Below are positions 25,161-34,736 of a DNA stretch of 63,457 bases, piece by piece. Location: contig JAHJQM010000023.1 in assembly GCA_018819285.1 (NCBI GenBank), positions 1 through 63,457 on the forward strand, written 5' to 3'. The DNA comes from Candidatus Omnitrophota bacterium. GTDB taxonomy: Bacteria; Omnitrophota; Gorgyraeia; Gorgyraeales; Gorgyraeaceae. Both the position numbers and the translations under genes were made by a program. The notes under the pieces were generated by a model, which had not been told where the DNA came from, did not search any database, and was given only the letters and a program-made list of their open reading frames with translations. Position 1 is the first letter of the stretch; each line of letters starts with the position of its first letter.

Positions 25161-26414
25161 GGCTAAGGGATTCATAACTTCTTTCCTAATTATATTCAAA
25201 GCGGCTTGAGCGGATTTGTATTTTATGAGATCCCGGGTGCCGATAAAGCGGAATTCTTTACAGGTAGTTTTTGCTTTAGTTGACAGGGCTATATAGACAA
25301 GCCCTATTGGTTTTTTGTTTGTCGCGCCTCCAGGCCCTGCAATGCCGCTGATCCCTATGCCATAACCTGTACTAGCCAGAACTCTTACATTTTTTGCCAT
25401 TAATGCAGCAACCTGCTTTGAAACAGAGCCGTATTTTTTTATTGTATCCATGGGTATATCCAGGAGTTTATTTTTTGATGCATTGCTGTAAGAAACAATG
25501 CCGAGCTTAAAATAACAGGAGCTCCCTGGTATATCTGTGATCCTATTGGCCAGGAGACCGCCTGTGCAGGATTCAGCTATGGCTAGTGTTTTCTTAGCCC
25601 TTAAAAGGTATTTTCCAACAATCTCTTCAAGTTTATCATTATCGTAGCCAAAGATATAATTTTTAAGGCGCGATTTAATTTTATTTTCTATTCTAGCTAT
25701 TATTTTACAGGCAGACTTTTTGTTTTTCTCATTTACAGTGATTTTTACATGTATTTCCTCAGGATGCGGATAGATTCCCATCTGGACACCTCTGCCGCTT
25801 ATCTTTAAAAGGTCTTCTATCATTTCATTTACTCTTGATTCAGCGAGGCCTGTTATTTTTATAACCCTGGATTTTATAATTTGCCCTAGAGGAAATTTCT
25901 TTTTTAAATATGGAAGCGCAGTTTCTTCAAGCATCGGATAAAGTTCAAACGGTACTCCAGGGAAAGCTATTAAGACTTTATTTTCCATAGGGATTATGAG
26001 GCCAGGAGCAGTGCCTATATTATTAACTATTGGTATGGCGTCTTCAGGTAATAATGCCTGGCGCAGGTTATTAGCAGGCATTTTTATTTTACGTCTCTTA
26101 AAGTGAGTTTTTATGCGCTCAGAGATTTTTTTATTAAAGATTAGTTTTTTATTTAATGCCTTCTGGATACATTCAAGCGTTATGTCATCAACAGTAGGGC
26201 CTAACCCGCCGCTTGTGATTACTATTTCTGATTCACTGAGGGCTCTTCTTATAGAAGAGATGATAACTTCAGGATCGTCGGGTATATCCAGATGTTTGGA
26301 AGTTTTTATGCCTATAGAAGCGAGTTTATTTGAAACAAACTGGGCGTTTGTATTTGCAATATGGCCCAGCATTATTTCATTGCCTATACAGATTACTTGA
26401 GCGGGAAATCCCAT
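25146..26414 (-). CDS. cinA: CinA-family nicotinamide-nucleotide amidohydrolase
   Basis: About 422 aa from the ATG at 26414; the ORF track begins six codons earlier. N-terminal MoCF-like domain (VICIGNEIMLGHIANTNAQF, TSGGLGPTVDDIT) and C-terminal PncC amidase domain (AESCTGGLLANRITDIPGSS, GISGIAGPGG). It hydrolyses NMN, and the N-terminal domain can act on ADP-ribose. Transcribed divergently from recA. The last codons and stop are inside a repeat palindrome, so the C-terminus was reshaped by the repeat. Confidence 0.93.
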   Translation of the reverse strand: MGFPAQVICIGNEIMLGHIANTNAQFVSNKLASIGIKTSKHLDIPDDPEVIISSIRRALSESEIVITSGGLGPTVDDITLECIQKALNKKLIFNKKISERIKTHFKRRKIKMPANNLRQALLPEDAIPIVNNIGTAPGLIIPMENKVLIAFPGVPFELYPMLEETALPYLKKKFPLGQIIKSRVIKITGLAESRVNEMIEDLLKISGRGVQMGIYPHPEEIHVKITVNEKNKKSACKIIARIENKIKSRLKNYIFGYDNDKLEEIVGKYLLRAKKTLAIAESCTGGLLANRITDIPGSSCYFKLGIVSYSNASKNKLLDIPMDTIKKYGSVSKQVAALMAKNVRVLASTGYGIGISGIAGPGGATNKKPIGLVYIALSTKAKTTCKEFRFIGTRDLIKYKSAQAALNIIRKEVMNPLANFVS

Positions 26415-26454
26415 AGCCCATATTATATGCAATATTCAATCTATTGTCAAAATG

Positions 26455-26536
26455 AATTCCTTAGTCCAATTTTGCCCTCGTTGCTTCGTTTTGCGAAGCA
26501 AAACAGCGAGAGCAAGATTCAGAGGTGGCAATTCAT
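26455..26536 (+). repeat. Bipartite leader palindrome in the cinA-recA interval
   Basis: Left end AATTCCTTAGTCCAATTTTG, right end CAAGATTCAGAGGTGGCAAT then TCATT. The central hairpin is TTGCTTCGTTTTG/CGAAGCAAAAC flanked by CTCG/CGAG. It lies about 200 bp before the recA ATG and is followed by a TTG and only 11 sense codons. Confidence 0.65.
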
Positions 26537-26635
26537 TTGAAAGAAAATCAGCTTAAGATGTGTCTAATATAATGAAAGGGGGTGATGGATACTTTGTGCT
26601 TTACTTTAACTTACTGTAAATGTATAATTTATGGT

Positions 26636-26732
26636 ATGGAATTTCAAAAACCGAAATTCCAACCACTGAAAATCGCTTAAAAGTTATCGCGAAGCGGTTT
26701 TCCTGTATTCATAACAAAAAAAGGGGGGTTAG
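26636..26732 (+). promoter_or_regulatory. recA: recA leader hairpins and RBS
   Basis: GGAATTTC-AAAAACC-GAAATTCC forms a perfect 8-bp stem, and AAAATCGCTT/AAGCGGTTTT forms a second stem 20 bp later. A strong AGGGGGG precedes ATG 26734. I saw no clear LexA-type SOS box by eye. Confidence 0.45.
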
Positions 26733-26733
26733 C

Positions 26734-27774
26734 ATGGTTAAGAAAGAAGAAAAAAAGGTAGTGGCGGCAAAGTCTGATGATAAAGAAAAGGCTATTGAAT
26801 CAGCTGTTTCGCAGATAGAAAAGCAGTTTGGCAAGGGATCTATTATGCGATTAGGCCAGGAAACCAAGTTTGACGTGGATGTTATTTCCACAGGCACATT
26901 GTCTTTAGACCTGGCATTAGGAGTAGGAGGAGTGCCGAGAGGAAGGGTTGTGGAGATATTTGGGCCTGAGGCAGGCGGAAAAACAACCCTTACCTTGACT
27001 ATAATCTCGCAGGCTCAAAAAGCAGGAGGTATTGCTGCTTTTATAGATGCTGAACATGCATTGGATCCGACCTACGCAAGGAAGCTAAAGGTGAATCTTG
27101 ATGATCTTTTAATATCCCAGCCTGATACAGGCGAGCAGGCGCTTGATATAGCGGAGATGCTTGTGAGGAGTAACGCAGTCGATCTGATAGTAATAGATTC
27201 TGTTGCAGCCCTTGTGCCACAGGCAGAAATAGAAGGACAAATGGGGGACAGGCATATAGGGTTACAGGCAAGACTTATGTCTCAGGCATTAAGAAAACTC
27301 ACAGCTATTATTGCAAAGACCCACACATGCGTTATCTTTATTAATCAAATAAGAGAGAAGATAGGAGTCATGTTTGGAAACCCTGAGACCACAACAGGCG
27401 GAAGGGCTTTGAAATTTTATTCTTCCGTGAGAATAGATATGAGGAATATAGGAGCAATAAAGACAGGCGATAAGGTTATAGGTAATAGAGTCAGGGCTAA
27501 GGTTGTAAAAAATAAGGTTGCCCCGCCTTTCAGGAATGCGGAATTTGAAATAATACACGGGGAAGGCATTTCAAGGGAAGGCAGTGCAATAGAACTTGGC
27601 ATAGAATCAGAAGTCTTGACTAAGTCAGGCTCGTCTATAATCTTTGGAGCAGAGAAGTTAGGTCAGGGCATGGAGGCTACCAGAGAATATCTTAAAAATA
27701 ATCCAAAAGTCTGCAGTGAAATAGAAAAGAAAATAAAAGAAACATTGGCAAAAGTAGATGCAGGGAAGAAGTAA
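26734..27774 (+). CDS. recA: Recombinase RecA
   Basis: 346 aa from ATG 26734, which follows AGGGGGG at the right distance; the ORF track's 38 extra residues read through leader hairpins and are not RecA-like. Walker [12 protein letters not shown] (usual GPESSGKTT), the MAW motif, [30 protein letters not shown] (loop 2 and DNA binding) and a Lys-rich tail. It forms ATP-dependent filaments on ssDNA for recombination and SOS induction. Confidence 0.97.
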   Translation: MVKKEEKKVVAAKSDDKEKAIESAVSQIEKQFGKGSIMRLGQETKFDVDVISTGTLSLDLALGVGGVPRGRVVEIFGPEAGGKTTLTLTIISQAQKAGGIAAFIDAEHALDPTYARKLKVNLDDLLISQPDTGEQALDIAEMLVRSNAVDLIVIDSVAALVPQAEIEGQMGDRHIGLQARLMSQALRKLTAIIAKTHTCVIFINQIREKIGVMFGNPETTTGGRALKFYSSVRIDMRNIGAIKTGDKVIGNRVRAKVVKNKVAPPFRNAEFEIIHGEGISREGSAIELGIESEVLTKSGSSIIFGAEKLGQGMEATREYLKNNPKVCSEIEKKIKETLAKVDAGKK

Positions 27775-27849
27775 TCTCGGGAAGGACGCGGAATTATGCC
27801 GAAATTAATTACTGATTTTCGCATATTTCCGCGATTAATAAGGAGATTC

Positions 27850-29292
27850 ATGAGGAGAGTTTTAATAGTTATCTCTGTATTTTCATTAGTTTCTTTGGCG
27901 TTTAGTGCGTATGCTGAACCATCAAAAGAAGCGCTGAGCCTCCAGGATGCGTTTGTAAAGGTTTCCAAAGATGTTGGCAGTGCAGTTGTCAGTATAAGCA
28001 CCGAACATACAGAGCGTTATCAGGCCAGATATTATCCTTTTGCGCAATTTGAAGACCAATTCTCCAATGATTTCTTCAATGATTTTTTCGTAGAAGGCCC
28101 TCAGAGGGAATTCAAAAAAATAGGCCTTGGATCAGGTTTTATTATTAATAAAGAAGGTTATATAATTACCAATGAACATGTAATTCATGGAGCTGATAAG
28201 ATTGCTGTTACATTGCCTGATGGCAGAGAGTTTGAGGCTAGTTTAACAGGTTCTGACGCATATTCTGACCTGGCTGTCATTAAGATTGAACCAAAAGGAG
28301 AATTATCGTTTGCAAAACTTGGCAACTCAGATGATGTCCAGATAGGCAACTGGGCGATAGCGATTGGAAATCCTTTTGCTTTTGCAGTAAAGAATCCAGA
28401 GCCAACGGTTACCGTGGGGGTAATAAGCGCTCTTCATAGAAGCCTTCCAAGGACAGATAAAAGGACGAGGGAATATTCTGATCTTATACAGACAGACGCT
28501 GCAATAAATCCGGGAAATAGCGGCGGGCCTTTGGTTAATATTTACGGAGATGTTATAGGCATTAATGTCGCTATATTCACTTTGAGCGGCGGGTCAGAGG
28601 GCATAGGATTTGCAATCCCGATAAACGCAGCTAAAAAAATAATAAATGACCTGATGCAGGGCAAAAAGGTTTTATATGGATGGCTTGGGGTGATTATACA
28701 GGATATGGACGCTAATCTGGCTAGCTATTTCGGATTAAGCGATAAGAGTGGAGTACTTGTTTCTAAGATAGTGGAGACAAGCCCTGCTGAGAAAGCCGGG
28801 TTAAGGCCAGGCGATATAATTATTTCTATGGATAATGACAGGATTAAGAATACAGAAAGCCTTATAATAGCGCTTTTAAAAAAGAGCGTAGGGGATAAAG
28901 TTACATTGGGCGTAACAAGGGATTCGAAACTTTATTCCGTTACCGTAGAGATAGGAAAGAGACCTGAGGATACATCTATAGTTGCGCAAAAAAAGACAAA
29001 GCCTCAAGTTGCTAAAAAAATTACTAAGTCATGGAGAGGGTTAGAGGTAACTGATATTACTGCCGAGATAGTTCAGCATTTCAAGATTAGCGCAGAGAGC
29101 GGCGTGATTGTCGTATCTATAGAGCCTGGAAGCCCGTCTGAACGCTCAGGCATAAGGCCAGGGGATGTGATTTATGAAGTAAGTAGAATGCCTGTAAAGA
29201 ACGCAAGAGATTACTCAATTGCCATAGAAAAAGTCTCTGGCGATGCGCTTATCGGGACTTACAGAGGTTATGTAGTGCTCAAGGAAAAGTAA
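27850..29292 (+). CDS. HtrA/DegP-type periplasmic serine protease
   Basis: 480 aa from ATG 27850 (AAGGAG seven bases upstream; the ORF track starts 54 bp earlier). Signal peptide VLIVISVFSLVSLAFSAYA. Catalytic triad: His in TNEHVIHG, Asp in YSDLAVIK, Ser in NPGNSGGPL. Two PDZ domains follow (LGVIIQDMD..., ending GDIIISMD; and a second with GSPSERSGIRPGDVIYEV). It degrades or refolds misfolded envelope proteins, consistent with a periplasm. Confidence 0.92.
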   Translation: MRRVLIVISVFSLVSLAFSAYAEPSKEALSLQDAFVKVSKDVGSAVVSISTEHTERYQARYYPFAQFEDQFSNDFFNDFFVEGPQREFKKIGLGSGFIINKEGYIITNEHVIHGADKIAVTLPDGREFEASLTGSDAYSDLAVIKIEPKGELSFAKLGNSDDVQIGNWAIAIGNPFAFAVKNPEPTVTVGVISALHRSLPRTDKRTREYSDLIQTDAAINPGNSGGPLVNIYGDVIGINVAIFTLSGGSEGIGFAIPINAAKKIINDLMQGKKVLYGWLGVIIQDMDANLASYFGLSDKSGVLVSKIVETSPAEKAGLRPGDIIISMDNDRIKNTESLIIALLKKSVGDKVTLGVTRDSKLYSVTVEIGKRPEDTSIVAQKKTKPQVAKKITKSWRGLEVTDITAEIVQHFKISAESGVIVVSIEPGSPSERSGIRPGDVIYEVSRMPVKNARDYSIAIEKVSGDALIGTYRGYVVLKEK

Positions 29293-29294
29293 CT

Positions 29295-29329
29295 AAGTTG
29301 ACATTGTGACAATGTTAGAGTGTCAACTT
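29295..29329. repeat. Stop-codon hairpin family copy 2 (after htrA)
   Basis: 35 bp starting AAGTTGACA and ending TGTCAACTT, two bases after the htrA stop. The inner stem is imperfect. Confidence 0.75.
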
Positions 29330-29347
29330 CGGGGATGCTAGCATAGT

Positions 29348-29439
29348 AATTCTTTAGCCAATTTTGTCCCGCCCTTTTGGATAGCAGGCTGAAAAAATTG
29401 CTAAAAAGGCGGGGCAAAATTCAGCGGTGACAATTCATT
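29348..29439 (+). repeat. Bipartite leader palindrome upstream of alaS
   Basis: Left end AATTCTTTAGCCAATTTTG, right end CAAAATTCAGCGGTGACAAT then TCATT directly before ATG. The middle stem is TCCCGCC.TTTT/AAAAAGGCGGG around an A-rich loop. It carries the only visible RBS-like sequence (GGTGA) of alaS. Confidence 0.7.
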
Positions 29440-32043
29440 ATGAAAGTTGATGAGATAAGGGAAAGGTTTTTGAGATTTTTTGAGGAAAAGGGCCACAGGA
29501 TTTATCCTAGCGATTCGCTTGTCCCTCGCAATGACCCGTCACTTTTGTTTACAGGAGCTGGTATGAACCAGTTTAAGGAAGAATTTTTGGGTAGGGTTAA
29601 AGGCTCTAAAAGAGCTGCTACATGCCAGAAGTGCCTCAGGACGGGAGATTTGGAAAACGTAGGTAAAACCCCTGACCATCATACGTTTTTTGAAATGCTT
29701 GGTAATTTTTCATTCGGGGATTATTTTAAGAAAGACGCTATTCTTTGGGCTTGGGAATTTCTTACAAAAGAGCTTGGGCTTAAAGAAAAAGACCTATGGG
29801 TTTCTGTTTATAAAGATGATAAAGATGCGCATGAAATATGGAGGAGCGCAGTAAAAATCCCGGAAGAGAAGATTTTAAAATTAGAAGAAAAGGAGAATTT
29901 CTGGCCGTCTAATGCGCCGAGCGATGGCCCGAATGGGCCGTGCGGGCCGTGTTCTGAGATCTTTTTTGGCGGGCCTGACGGGGTAGAGGTATGGAATCTT
30001 GTTTTTACACAATTTGACAGAAAAGGTAAAGGCATGTTGGAGCCGTTGCCTAATAAAAACATAGATACAGGAATGGGGTTGGAGAGGATTGCAAGGGTAT
30101 TACAGGGTAAAAATACAAATTTTGAGATAGATTCATTCGTTCCGATAGTTAATGAGATAATAAACCTATCCCGTTCGGCGAACGGGATAGGAGAAGGTTT
30201 TTCCGTTCGGCGAACAGAGGGGGCTCAGAAGATTAACGCAATAGCGGATCATATAAGGGCTGTTACATTCGCGATATCAGATGGGGTTTTGCCTTCAAAT
30301 GAGGAAAGAGGTTATGTGATAAGAAAACTTATAAGAAAGGCATTCTGGTATGGGCGAGGAATGAACCTTGGCAAGCCTTTTTTATACAAAGTAGTCCCTG
30401 TAATTAGCCACGTTATGAAAAAGCCTTACCCTGAACTTGTAGAACATAGGGAAAATATAAGCCAGATAGTAATGGAAGAGGAGAAAAGATTTAAAAATAC
30501 AATAGATGAAGGGATTGAGAGATTAAAAGTAATGTTAGTAGAATCCAAAAACTTAGGTATTTTATCCGGAGAGCATGTATTCAGATTGTATGATACTTAT
30601 GGGTTTCCATGGGAATTAACCCAGGAGATTGCAGAATGTGAAAATATAAAAGTAGATATTAAGGGTTTCGAAGCCCTTATGGAAAATCAGCGCTCTGCGT
30701 CAAAACAGGGCAGTAAAATCACAGGCAATATATTTAACGTTGAAGGAAATATTAATATAAAATTGCCGGATGTTTCTCTTTTTATAGAAGATAAGGAAGA
30801 TATAAGGACACGTGTGCTTCAGATAGTTTCAGATGGAAATTTAAAAAACGAAATAGAAAAGAAAGGAAAAGGAAGTATATTTTTAAAAGAAACGAATTTT
30901 TATGGCGAGAAAGGCGGCCAGGTAGGCGATAAAGGCTGGCTCTTAAAGGATGGGAAGATAACAGCTAATGTGACAAATGCTTTAGATATAGCGGGCAGGA
31001 CTCAGCATGAGATTGAAATGAAAGATGGCATTCTAAAAGCAGGGGACTGGGTTATAGCGAAAGTTGATATCGAGCGCAGACTAGACATAAGAAAAAATCA
31101 CACTGCCACGCATCTTTTGCATAATGCTTTAAGAAAGGTCTTGGGTCTGCACGTGAAGCAGGCAGGGTCTATGGTGGCTCCGGAAAAGCTGCGTTTTGAT
31201 TTTACGCATTTCAAACAAGTTACAGGCGAAGAGCTTTCCATGATAGAAGATATTGTAAATGAAAGCATAAGAAAGGATAGTGCTGTCAGGATAGATGAAT
31301 TGAGCCTGGAAGAGGCGAATAAAAGAGATGTGATTGCTCTTTTTGGAGAAAAATACGGAGATGTGGTCAGGATGGTGTCTGTAGGCGATTACTCTAGAGA
31401 GCTCTGCGGCGGGACTCATGTAGCAAGGACAGGAGAGATAGGTATGTTTAAGATTATTTCAGAATCTTCTATTGCTAGCGGAGCGAGAAGGATCGAGGCA
31501 ATTACAGATAAGTTTGCTTATGAAAAAATAAAACAGGAAAAAGGTCTGATAAAAGAGATTGCGAAAGAATTGAATGTGAGGCCAGAGGATATAGCAAAGG
31601 AAATAGAAAAACTTGCAGATAAGTTAAAACAGATGGAAAAAACCCTTGAAGTTTTTATCAATAAAAATGTCCAAGATAATGTAGCTGGTATCTTGCGGTC
31701 CATAAAGAGCATAAAAGGCGTGGATGTAGTTATTAATGAGATTAAAAATGCAGATTCTTATTTTTTAAGAAAAAATGCTGATTCAGTAAAGGATAGGCTT
31801 GTGAATGGGATATTTATGCTTGTAAGCGAGAAAAACGGAAAGGTTGCTTTGATAGTCGGGATAGGTAAATCGCTTCAGGCAGGAAAACTTGACGCAGTCG
31901 GTATTTTAAATGATATAGGAGCTGATTTTGGAATAAAAGGCGGAGGAAGGCAGGATTTTGCTCAGGCAGGCAGCCGTTCAGGCCCAAGAATTCAGGACAT
32001 ATTAAAAAAGGCAGAGGAAATAATTAAAACCAAGTTAACATAA
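29440..32043 (+). CDS. alaS: Alanyl-tRNA synthetase
   Basis: 867 aa. N-terminal class II core (GAGMNQFKEEFLG), tRNA-binding region with ADHIRAVTFAISDGVLPSNEERGYV, editing domain with HTATHLLHNALRK and CGGTH zinc ligands, and a C-terminal coiled/C-Ala region ending GGGRQDFAQAGS. Around residue 245 an extra stretch (SRSANGIGEGFSVRRTEGAQK) is encoded by a perfect 27-bp palindrome plus a partial copy, an in-frame insertion not usual in the family. Confidence 0.96.
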   Translation: MKVDEIRERFLRFFEEKGHRIYPSDSLVPRNDPSLLFTGAGMNQFKEEFLGRVKGSKRAATCQKCLRTGDLENVGKTPDHHTFFEMLGNFSFGDYFKKDAILWAWEFLTKELGLKEKDLWVSVYKDDKDAHEIWRSAVKIPEEKILKLEEKENFWPSNAPSDGPNGPCGPCSEIFFGGPDGVEVWNLVFTQFDRKGKGMLEPLPNKNIDTGMGLERIARVLQGKNTNFEIDSFVPIVNEIINLSRSANGIGEGFSVRRTEGAQKINAIADHIRAVTFAISDGVLPSNEERGYVIRKLIRKAFWYGRGMNLGKPFLYKVVPVISHVMKKPYPELVEHRENISQIVMEEEKRFKNTIDEGIERLKVMLVESKNLGILSGEHVFRLYDTYGFPWELTQEIAECENIKVDIKGFEALMENQRSASKQGSKITGNIFNVEGNINIKLPDVSLFIEDKEDIRTRVLQIVSDGNLKNEIEKKGKGSIFLKETNFYGEKGGQVGDKGWLLKDGKITANVTNALDIAGRTQHEIEMKDGILKAGDWVIAKVDIERRLDIRKNHTATHLLHNALRKVLGLHVKQAGSMVAPEKLRFDFTHFKQVTGEELSMIEDIVNESIRKDSAVRIDELSLEEANKRDVIALFGEKYGDVVRMVSVGDYSRELCGGTHVARTGEIGMFKIISESSIASGARRIEAITDKFAYEKIKQEKGLIKEIAKELNVRPEDIAKEIEKLADKLKQMEKTLEVFINKNVQDNVAGILRSIKSIKGVDVVINEIKNADSYFLRKNADSVKDRLVNGIFMLVSEKNGKVALIVGIGKSLQAGKLDAVGILNDIGADFGIKGGGRQDFAQAGSRSGPRIQDILKKAEEIIKTKLT
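30165..30191. repeat. In-frame palindrome inside alaS
   Basis: Thirteen-base arms CCTATCCCGTTCG and exact complement around one G. An 11-bp partial copy of its centre (GTTCG-G-CGAAC) recurs 20 bp downstream. Confidence 0.8.
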
Positions 32044-32044
32044 C

Positions 32045-32079
32045 AAGTTTACAAACTGACATTGTCAGAGTGTCAACTT
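32045..32079. repeat. Stop-codon hairpin family copy 3 (after alaS)
   Basis: 35 bp directly after the alaS stop, with left arm AAGTTTACAAACTGACA (diverged) and right arm TGTCAGAGTGTCAACTT (consensus). Confidence 0.7.
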
Positions 32080-32110
32080 TGATAAATAAAAATAAAACCA
32101 AGAGGTAGGT

Positions 32111-33337
32111 ATGAAAATTTTAAAATTATCATCCAAAGAAATGCAGAAACTTTTCGAACGTTATTATACGAATAAAAGACACATTGAAGAAAAGGTCAGG
32201 AGAATCATAGATGATGTCAGGAACGAAGGAGACAAAGCTGTTTTAAAATACACAAAACGTTTTGATAAAGTAAAATTTACCTCCAAAGATTTAAAAGTTA
32301 GCGTAAATGAGACAAACGGTTCTTTTCAGAACATAGATACAGCTTTTATTACAAGCCTTAAAAATATTATTGAGAATATACAGAGGTATTATAAAAAAGA
32401 ATTGCCGAAGTCCTGGAAGATAAAATACGATGACGGCGCAGAACTTGGCGAAATATTCAGGCCTATTGAAAAGGTAGGGATATATATTCCGGCTGGCACA
32501 GTGCCTCTTGTTTCAAGCGTTTACATGAGCGTAGTACCTGCAAAGATGGCAGGGGTTAAAAAGATAATTCTTACTACGCCCCCTAATAAATATGGCAATG
32601 TGGATCCTCACATATTGGCAGTTGCTAATCTTTTAAAAGTAGATGAGGTTTATAAAGTAGGGGGCGCTCAGGCAATAGCAGCCCTAGCGTTTGGCACAAA
32701 GACTATACCAAAGGTGGACAAGATAGTAGGCCCTGGAAATGAATATGTTACCGAAGCAAAGAGACAGGTATTTGGCTTTGTAGATATAGATATGCTGGCA
32801 GGGCCAAGCGAAGTCGTTATACTTGCAAATCATTTTTCAGATAAATCTTATGTCGTGCAAGATCTAATGGCTCAGGCAGAACATGTTAAGGGCCTGGCGG
32901 TGCTAGTGACTACGTCTAAGAAGTTTGCAAAGGCAATGAAAAATGAAGATATAAAAGGATATATAGTCCTGACAAGAAATATTGACCAGGCAGTAGAAGT
33001 TATAAATAGAATAGCGCCGGAACATCTCGAGATATTAGTCAAGAGGCCTAACAGGATAATGAAGAGAATACAGAACGCAGGTGCAATATTTACAGGGCCA
33101 TATTCGCCGGTCTGCATAGGCGACTATGTTGCAGGGCCGAGCCATATATTGCCCACAGGCGGGACTGCGAGATTTTTTTCAGGGCTTGGCGCAAGGTCAT
33201 TCTTGAAGAGCATTCATACTATCTCGTATTCTAAAAAAGCGCTTGAAAAAGAAAAGGTCGCTATTGAAAAAATGACGAAGATAGAAGGTTTGCAGAAACA
33301 TTTAGAATCTTTTAAAGTCAGATTTAAGCAACCATAA
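32111..33337 (+). CDS. hisD: Histidinol dehydrogenase
   Basis: 408 aa. Typical HisD features: [11 protein letters not shown]-like [55 protein letters not shown] and APEHLEIL with the catalytic/zinc-binding His. It oxidises L-histidinol to L-histidine in two NAD-dependent steps. First gene of the his block; an RBS (AAGAGG) lies upstream of ATG 32111. Confidence 0.95.
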   Translation: MKILKLSSKEMQKLFERYYTNKRHIEEKVRRIIDDVRNEGDKAVLKYTKRFDKVKFTSKDLKVSVNETNGSFQNIDTAFITSLKNIIENIQRYYKKELPKSWKIKYDDGAELGEIFRPIEKVGIYIPAGTVPLVSSVYMSVVPAKMAGVKKIILTTPPNKYGNVDPHILAVANLLKVDEVYKVGGAQAIAALAFGTKTIPKVDKIVGPGNEYVTEAKRQVFGFVDIDMLAGPSEVVILANHFSDKSYVVQDLMAQAEHVKGLAVLVTTSKKFAKAMKNEDIKGYIVLTRNIDQAVEVINRIAPEHLEILVKRPNRIMKRIQNAGAIFTGPYSPVCIGDYVAGPSHILPTGGTARFFSGLGARSFLKSIHTISYSKKALEKEKVAIEKMTKIEGLQKHLESFKVRFKQP

Positions 33338-33342
33338 AAAAA

Positions 33343-33373
33343 CTCCATAGATTGCCTTTGGCAACCTGCGGAG
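33343..33373. repeat. Short hairpin between hisD and hisB
   Basis: CTCC/GGAG and TTGCC/GGCAA stems around TTT. Located 16 bp before the hisB start. Confidence 0.35.
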
Positions 33374-33388
33374 CCGAGAAAGGTTAAT

Positions 33389-34015
33389 ATGAAAAAAAGA
33401 GCTGCGAAAGTAGCAAGGAAAACAAAAGAGACTGATATAGTTGTGAGTTTAACAATAGACGGAAAGGGTAATGCTGAAATCAAAACAGGCATAGGTTTCC
33501 TTGATCATATGCTTACGCTTTTTGCAAAACATGGTTTTTTTGATTTAGGCGTAACTGCTCAAGGCGACATGGATGTAGATATTCACCATACTAATGAGGA
33601 TATAGGCATTACGCTTGGAAGCGCATTTAAGAAGGCGTTGGGAAATAAAAAGGGTATAAAGAGATTCGGAGATAGTTTTGTCCCTATGGATGGTTGTCTT
33701 GTAAGGGTGGTTAGCGATATAAGCAATAGACCGTCTCTGCATACACACTATAAGACAAAGCGCAATATAGAAAATCTATTGGCTAATCTAGCAATAGGGG
33801 ACAGTGTAAAATATTCTTTTGTGAACATGGAACAGTTTATGCAGGCGTTTGTCATCAACGCAGGTATTAACATGCACATAGAGATTCTTGCGTTTGACAA
33901 GGATTTACATCATTTGATAGAGGCTATTTTTAAGGCAATGGGCCGTAGCCTTGATGAAGCAACGCAGATAGACATTAGATCCAAATCTATACCGTCTACT
34001 AAAGGCAAACTGTAA
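33389..34015 (+). CDS. hisB: Imidazoleglycerol-phosphate dehydratase
   Basis: 208 aa, monofunctional (no histidinol-phosphatase domain). Metal-binding motifs FLDHMLTLFAKHGFFD, DIHHTNEDIGITLG and, later, KDLHHLIEAIFKAMGRSLDEA. It dehydrates IGP to imidazole acetol phosphate. It follows hisD after a short hairpin. The phosphatase step is not encoded nearby. Confidence 0.95.
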   Translation: MKKRAAKVARKTKETDIVVSLTIDGKGNAEIKTGIGFLDHMLTLFAKHGFFDLGVTAQGDMDVDIHHTNEDIGITLGSAFKKALGNKKGIKRFGDSFVPMDGCLVRVVSDISNRPSLHTHYKTKRNIENLLANLAIGDSVKYSFVNMEQFMQAFVINAGINMHIEILAFDKDLHHLIEAIFKAMGRSLDEATQIDIRSKSIPSTKGKL

Positions 34016-34020
34016 AGCTA

Positions 34021-34063
34021 AACAACTTTACAAAAGTAACTCTGTCGGTTTTGTAAAGTTGTT
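34021..34063. repeat. Hairpin between hisB and hisH
   Basis: Perfect 15-bp arms AACAACTTTACAAAA and complement with a 13-base loop, ending 10 bp before the hisH ATG. Arm sequence resembles the pnp-uppP hairpin. Confidence 0.65.
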
Positions 34064-34073
34064 GGAATGTAAA

Positions 34074-34688
34074 ATGATAGTTATTATAGACTATGGGATG
34101 GGGAATTTAAGGAGCGTTCAGAAGGCGTTTGAGAAATTCTGTTCAAATGTTATTGTGAGTTCGTCTGCAGAGGATATACTTAAGGCTGATAAAATAATTC
34201 TACCTGGCGTAGGAGCTTTTAAGGTCGCAATGGATGAATTGAAAAAAAGAGGTTTGATAAAACCGATAAAAGATTCTATAGAAAAAGGTAAGCCTTTTTT
34301 GGGCATATGCCTAGGACTTCAGCTTTTATTTTCTGAAAGCGAAGAAGGCGGCAAGATAAGAGGCTTGGATGTCGTAGAGGGTAAAGTTAAAAGATTTAAA
34401 GAAAAGAATGGGTTAAAGATACCGCATATGGGGTGGAATAGAATTAGCCTAAAATTTAAAAGTTCAAAGTTAAAAGTTATAGATGGAGTGGAAGACGGAA
34501 GTTATATGTATTTTGTGCATTCGTATTATGCGGCGCCGAAAGATAAGAATGTGATTTTATGCGAGACAGATTATGGAGTGGGTTTTGCTTCAGGAGTACA
34601 TAAAGACAATGTGTATGGATTTCAATTTCATCCTGAAAAAAGTCAGTCTGCGGGGTTAAAAATTATAGAGAACTTTGTAAAATTATAA
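34074..34688 (+). CDS. hisH: Imidazole glycerol phosphate synthase, glutaminase subunit
   Basis: 204 aa from ATG 34074 (the ORF track starts at an upstream TTG inside the hairpin). IDYGMGNLRSV at the N-terminus, nucleophile Cys in GICLGLQLLF, and the His-Glu pair in FQFHPEKS. It supplies ammonia to HisF. Note: hisH and hisF are separated by hisA, the common order. Confidence 0.95.
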   Translation: MIVIIDYGMGNLRSVQKAFEKFCSNVIVSSSAEDILKADKIILPGVGAFKVAMDELKKRGLIKPIKDSIEKGKPFLGICLGLQLLFSESEEGGKIRGLDVVEGKVKRFKEKNGLKIPHMGWNRISLKFKSSKLKVIDGVEDGSYMYFVHSYYAAPKDKNVILCETDYGVGFASGVHKDNVYGFQFHPEKSQSAGLKIIENFVKL

Positions 34689-34690
34689 CA

Positions 34691-34736
34691 TCGCGCCGTC
34701 TACGCGACGAAAAATTCAAAGGAGGACAATACATTT
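34691..34736 (+). repeat. Partial leader palindrome upstream of hisA
   Basis: Only the right half of the leader family is present: a TCGCG/CGCGA hairpin then AAAAATTCAAAGGAGGACAA and TACATTT before ATG. It carries a full AAAGGAGG ribosome binding site. Confidence 0.55.

Noticed and set aside
26620-26733. 38-aa N-terminal extension of RecA in the ORF track
   Set aside because: It reads through two leader hairpins, and a strong AGGGGGG RBS precedes the normal RecA start at 26734.
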